Shown: positions 6,201 through 7,480 of the stretch, piece by piece | How the letters are laid out: each line of letters opens with the position of its first letter | Position numbering within the stretch: the stretch's first letter is position 1 | Origin: an uncultured Fidelibacterota bacterium | GTDB taxonomy: Bacteria; Fidelibacterota; Marinisomatia; SCGC-AAA003-L08; D37C17 | DNA: 7,480 bases | Reading direction: 5' to 3' | Assembly (NCBI GenBank): GCA_913049525.1 | Contig: CAJWYZ010000070.1 | Location: 1 to 7,480, forward strand | Made by a program: the position numbers and the translations under genes | Notes under the pieces: generated by a model | What the model was told of the DNA's origin: nothing | Database searches by the model: none | Seen by the model: only the letters and a program-made list of their open reading frames with translations

Positions 6201-7480
6201 TAATTATTATTTATATCCTTTGGCACAATCTTCCAGTAATATGATTTTTCATTTTCAAGGGGAAAATCGCCATTTTCAGGATAATCAATGAATTTACTAC
6301 CGGTAATATTCATTCTTATTTTTGGATTTTCTACATCAGGGTCATCAATATCGGAAAGCCAAAACTCATATGATGGTACTGATTGAGGACCATCCCATGT
6401 AAATTTTTGATTTAATGGAATATTTGTTCCACCATCAGAAGGTACAAGATCATATATTGGCATAACCCTAAAATTTCCCATAACTTCATAGTCTTCAATA
6501 TCACCCAAAATATTTCCACTCCCATCAAACATCAATAATTTCCAATAATAAATCATATTGGGGAAAAGTCCATTTTCTATATTCTGAGATGGATATTGCC
6601 AAGGCAATGTTGTAATTGCTTGTTCCCGATTATAAACTTCTACTTGCTCAACATATTCATCATTTTCATCACCAATTAATAACTCATAATGTGAAATATT
6701 TTCTGGTGCATCGATGTTAAAGTATGGTCGGGTAGATACGGTAATTTCCCCAAGTGTTGGAGAAATTAATTCAATGTCTTGAATAGTAAAAGTCTCAATT
6801 TCACTCCATTGAGTATTTCCTGTAAAAGAATGAATGCGAATTCGCCATTTATAACTTTTTCCGGGGATTAATCCTGGTGCATCAGATGGATATTGGAAAG
6901 GTGAATTAATAAAATTATCTCCCCAGCTTTCTGAAAATTCCTCATTTTCTATGGGTGAAATTTGAATATCAAAGCCATCCTCTGCACATCCTACATCATC
7001 CCAGTCAAATAATGGCAATACATCATTAAGTTCCTCATTGTCAGCTGGCGAAACTAATTCTGGAATCTCACCCCAGGTAAATGTTCTAACTACAGATTTT
7101 TTCCAGTTAGGCCAACCCCAAATACCTTGATTCCCAGAACTTGATTCAAAACCATCAATAACTTCTCTGGCATCTATTCGCCATGCGTAATCGAAACCAC
7201 ATTTGAGCTGATCCATCCCATTTTCAGAAATTAATGTTAGATACCAGAAATTAAGCGATTTAGAATAACCTGATTCAGTAAAGGGTGACGTATTACTTGG
7301 TAATGGACCCCAATCCGAATCATAATAATATCCTTGCTCAATTGCATCTTCGGGTGAATCTGCATCCTCTGGAATTATCACTGATATAATTAATCTAAAC
7401 TCAACTTTAACACCCTCCCTGAATCCAGGAGTATACCACTGAAAATAAAAATCTTCCCCATCGGGAAAAACTTCACCATC
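3224..7480 (-). CDS. Giant acidic protein of tandem fibronectin-III/Ig-like modules (5' end beyond window)
   Basis: A GTG at 7381-7379 could be taken as the start, giving 1385 residues. The same frame, however, continues upstream without a stop to 7480 and encodes 33 more residues with the same kind of beta-strand sequence (FYFQWYTPGFREGVKVEFRL). The true start therefore lies to the right of the window. Numbering from that GTG, residues 1-106 complete a divergent first domain (FDYAWRIDAREVIDG at 63-77). Residues 107-1372 form 13 consecutive modules, and 1373-1385 are a short tail ending EIEFMFGD. A typical module starts with a P.L..P..G-like strand. It continues with a P.F.W strand, a SY.I.VS-like strand and a YP....L.YG..YYW.V strand, and ends with a D..G...G..S...F hairpin. 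Asp and Glu greatly outnumber Lys and Arg. No enzyme motif, membrane helix or type IX sorting domain is visible. It is probably an extracellular or periplasmic scaffold, adhesin or binding protein, and the upstream member of the operon with the FecR gene. Confidence 0.88.
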   Translation of the reverse strand, partial: DGEVFPDGEDFYFQWYTPGFREGVKVEFRLIISVIIPEDADSPEDAIEQGYYYDSDWGPLPSNTSPFTESGYSKSLNFWYLTLISENGMDQLKCGFDYAWRIDAREVIDGFESSSGNQGIWGWPNWKKSVVRTFTWGEIPELVSPADNEELNDVLPLFDWDDVGCAEDGFDIQISPIENEEFSESWGDNFINSPFQYPSDAPGLIPGKSYKWRIRIHSFTGNTQWSEIETFTIQDIELISPTLGEITVSTRPYFNIDAPENISHYELLIGDENDEYVEQVEVYNREQAITTLPWQYPSQNIENGLFPNMIYYWKLLMFDGSGNILGDIEDYEVMGNFRVMPIYDLVPSDGGTNIPLNQKFTWDGPQSVPSYEFWLSDIDDPDVENPKIRMNITGSKFIDYPENGDFPLENEKSYYWKIVPKDINNNYGLPSSYSMVYQFTALDFPVMGEELSTSNSDPRIPIITIETSEGIEYTIFIYGDADGSTIIGEISGVKNFPFVYSDGIETLQYGTIYYIQVQPMKDGEDFGPPSTMLSFPIPEEPESTEQCEISCELTDNDEPEILVSILAGLEEAAEYLILISQSEDMSNPSEVLISSSESQQLFASDYVDWGNTYYTQVVAISSDGDIIGRASEVQMINVESKPGMNEQTAISVSLPEGSINPHFEIINEISGSSGYQITISTESDMSAEILQFNLSNSISADYPSDGPQLEYGKSYYVTAQGLDEDNIHGILSSIVGFFIPNITPPILGEAFSWDSTVPSANEYLLEVSLIEDFSTLELTENIQGNSYPINMDELEYSKGYYWRVSGLDAEGNSFGNPSQISFYLTESVPAPTLNAFSEETPLTPEFSWSGIEMATGYQIRVSNDGGLENILWQENTSNTSATYPEPATLLEFATTYYWMVVSLDENENVLSLSSIESFSTKSVYPVLGLNPDGGIETLSPTLQWEANDKITSYLINVGTDAEMGTIIISEKADGNSFPIGDGVLLSSTKYYWTVDGLDENGESLAGPSTVALILMPSTDNISLISPIGDEQVSNLSPHLKWGALLGTTSYSLRVSTDPEFENLVINNIISGNEITISDENRLNNSTTYFWQVEGATETAVIISNTGSFVTPSSAELTIQKLDDDAVVSVSNPTFSWEAGEGISAFSIRFSDKSDFSTSWSFQIGATNFEYPGEPPLSYNIPYYWQIIPLNNEGSPIGDWTDSRSFSISVAFIVELELPGNGEVATTSNPTFKWGLIEGAAKYEIQVSNAEDFSEIMWSSSEIIKNSTEYPKSGTEPLNYGQSYFWRVRALGEESSLGDFSAPFSFDLSGENKVELEGPLEETSEGLLPYFSWQPISGASSYTLTLASDASISTVIYSTDASEVFSQYSSSDPPLGNGITLYWQVIAKDENGASIGDASNVGSFNTPDGSLEIEFMFGD
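3227..3232 (-). promoter_or_regulatory. Possible ribosome binding site for the FecR gene (GGTGAT)
   Basis: GGTGAT forms the last two sense codons of the upstream giant gene and lies five bases before ATG 3221. It is complementary to the ATCACC part of the usual 16S rRNA 3' end, so it could act as a partial Shine-Dalgarno site. Together with the 2-base gap after the upstream TAA, it suggests that ribosomes finishing the giant gene restart on the FecR gene. The match is short and could be chance. Confidence 0.3.
3266..7063 (-). repeat. Thirteen tandem Fn3/Ig-like modules, 85-106 residues each
   Basis: Module limits, as residues numbered from GTG 7381, are: 107-200, 201-306, 307-408, 409-504, 505-605, 606-706, 707-791, 792-887, 888-982, 983-1077, 1078-1174, 1175-1274 and 1275-1372. 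Each has a YYW-type strand (YKW, YYW, YFW or LYW in most; YYI, YYT and YYV in the three modules at 409-706) and a closing hairpin. The eighth (707-791) is the shortest and lacks most of its first strand. Modules are similar only at protein level. At DNA level only short words recur, such as CCAATAATA on the plus strand (3929, 4505, 4787, 5075 and 6542), which encodes YYW. The duplications are therefore old. Confidence 0.8.
5828..5842 (-). other. Cysteine pair (CEISC) in the fifth Fn3-like module
   Basis: Residues 514 and 518 (numbered from GTG 7381) are cysteines in the string CEISC, at the start of the module spanning 505-605. Cysteine is otherwise rare in this protein; the only others seen are 61 and 132. 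An exported protein could form a local disulphide here. The same module and its two neighbours lack the Trp of the YYW motif, so this part of the chain may differ in fold or function. Confidence 0.5.

Noticed and set aside
3929..6550. Recurring CCAATAATA words, considered as a CRISPR-like or regulatory repeat
   Set aside because: Each copy encodes Tyr-Tyr-Trp in frame at the same place of a protein module. Spacing follows module length and flanks are not conserved.

Overview
This AT-rich window appears to hold one three-gene operon, all read on the minus strand. It looks like the cell-envelope gene set of a Gram-negative, didermal bacterium. Two exported proteins with signal peptides are visible, one with a periplasmic-type FecR domain and one with a probable outer-membrane beta-barrel. 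The third protein is a giant acidic chain of fibronectin-III/Ig-like modules. The composition and the style of the barrel sequence suggest the wider FCB group (Marinimicrobia-, Ignavibacteria- or Caldithrix-like). That placement is an impression from sequence style, with no marker gene to support it.

Layout in transcription order (right to left). (1) 7480 to 3224 is a giant modular protein. Its reading frame stays open to the right edge, so the beginning is missing. It has at least 13 tandem modules of about 85-106 residues. (2) 3221 to 2046 is a secreted FecR-domain protein of 391 residues. It starts 2 bases after the stop of gene 1. (3) 2020 to 1 is an exported protein with two Ig-like domains followed by a probable outer-membrane barrel. 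It runs off the left edge and its end is missing. Gaps of 2 and 25 bases, one shared direction and no visible terminator support a single transcript. Its promoter must lie to the right of the window. There are no RNA genes, mobile elements or CRISPR arrays, and no non-coding stretch longer than 25 bases.

Working model (inference): the barrel protein sits in the outer membrane, the FecR protein lies in the periplasm or at the membrane surface, and the acidic repeat protein forms an extended envelope or surface structure. The FecR protein has a strongly basic C-terminal half and the repeat protein is very acidic, so they could associate. A run of eight C lies just after the signal peptide of the barrel gene, and a run of seven G lies inside the FecR domain. 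Both could act as slippage-prone on/off switches, and both are in the 'on' frame here.
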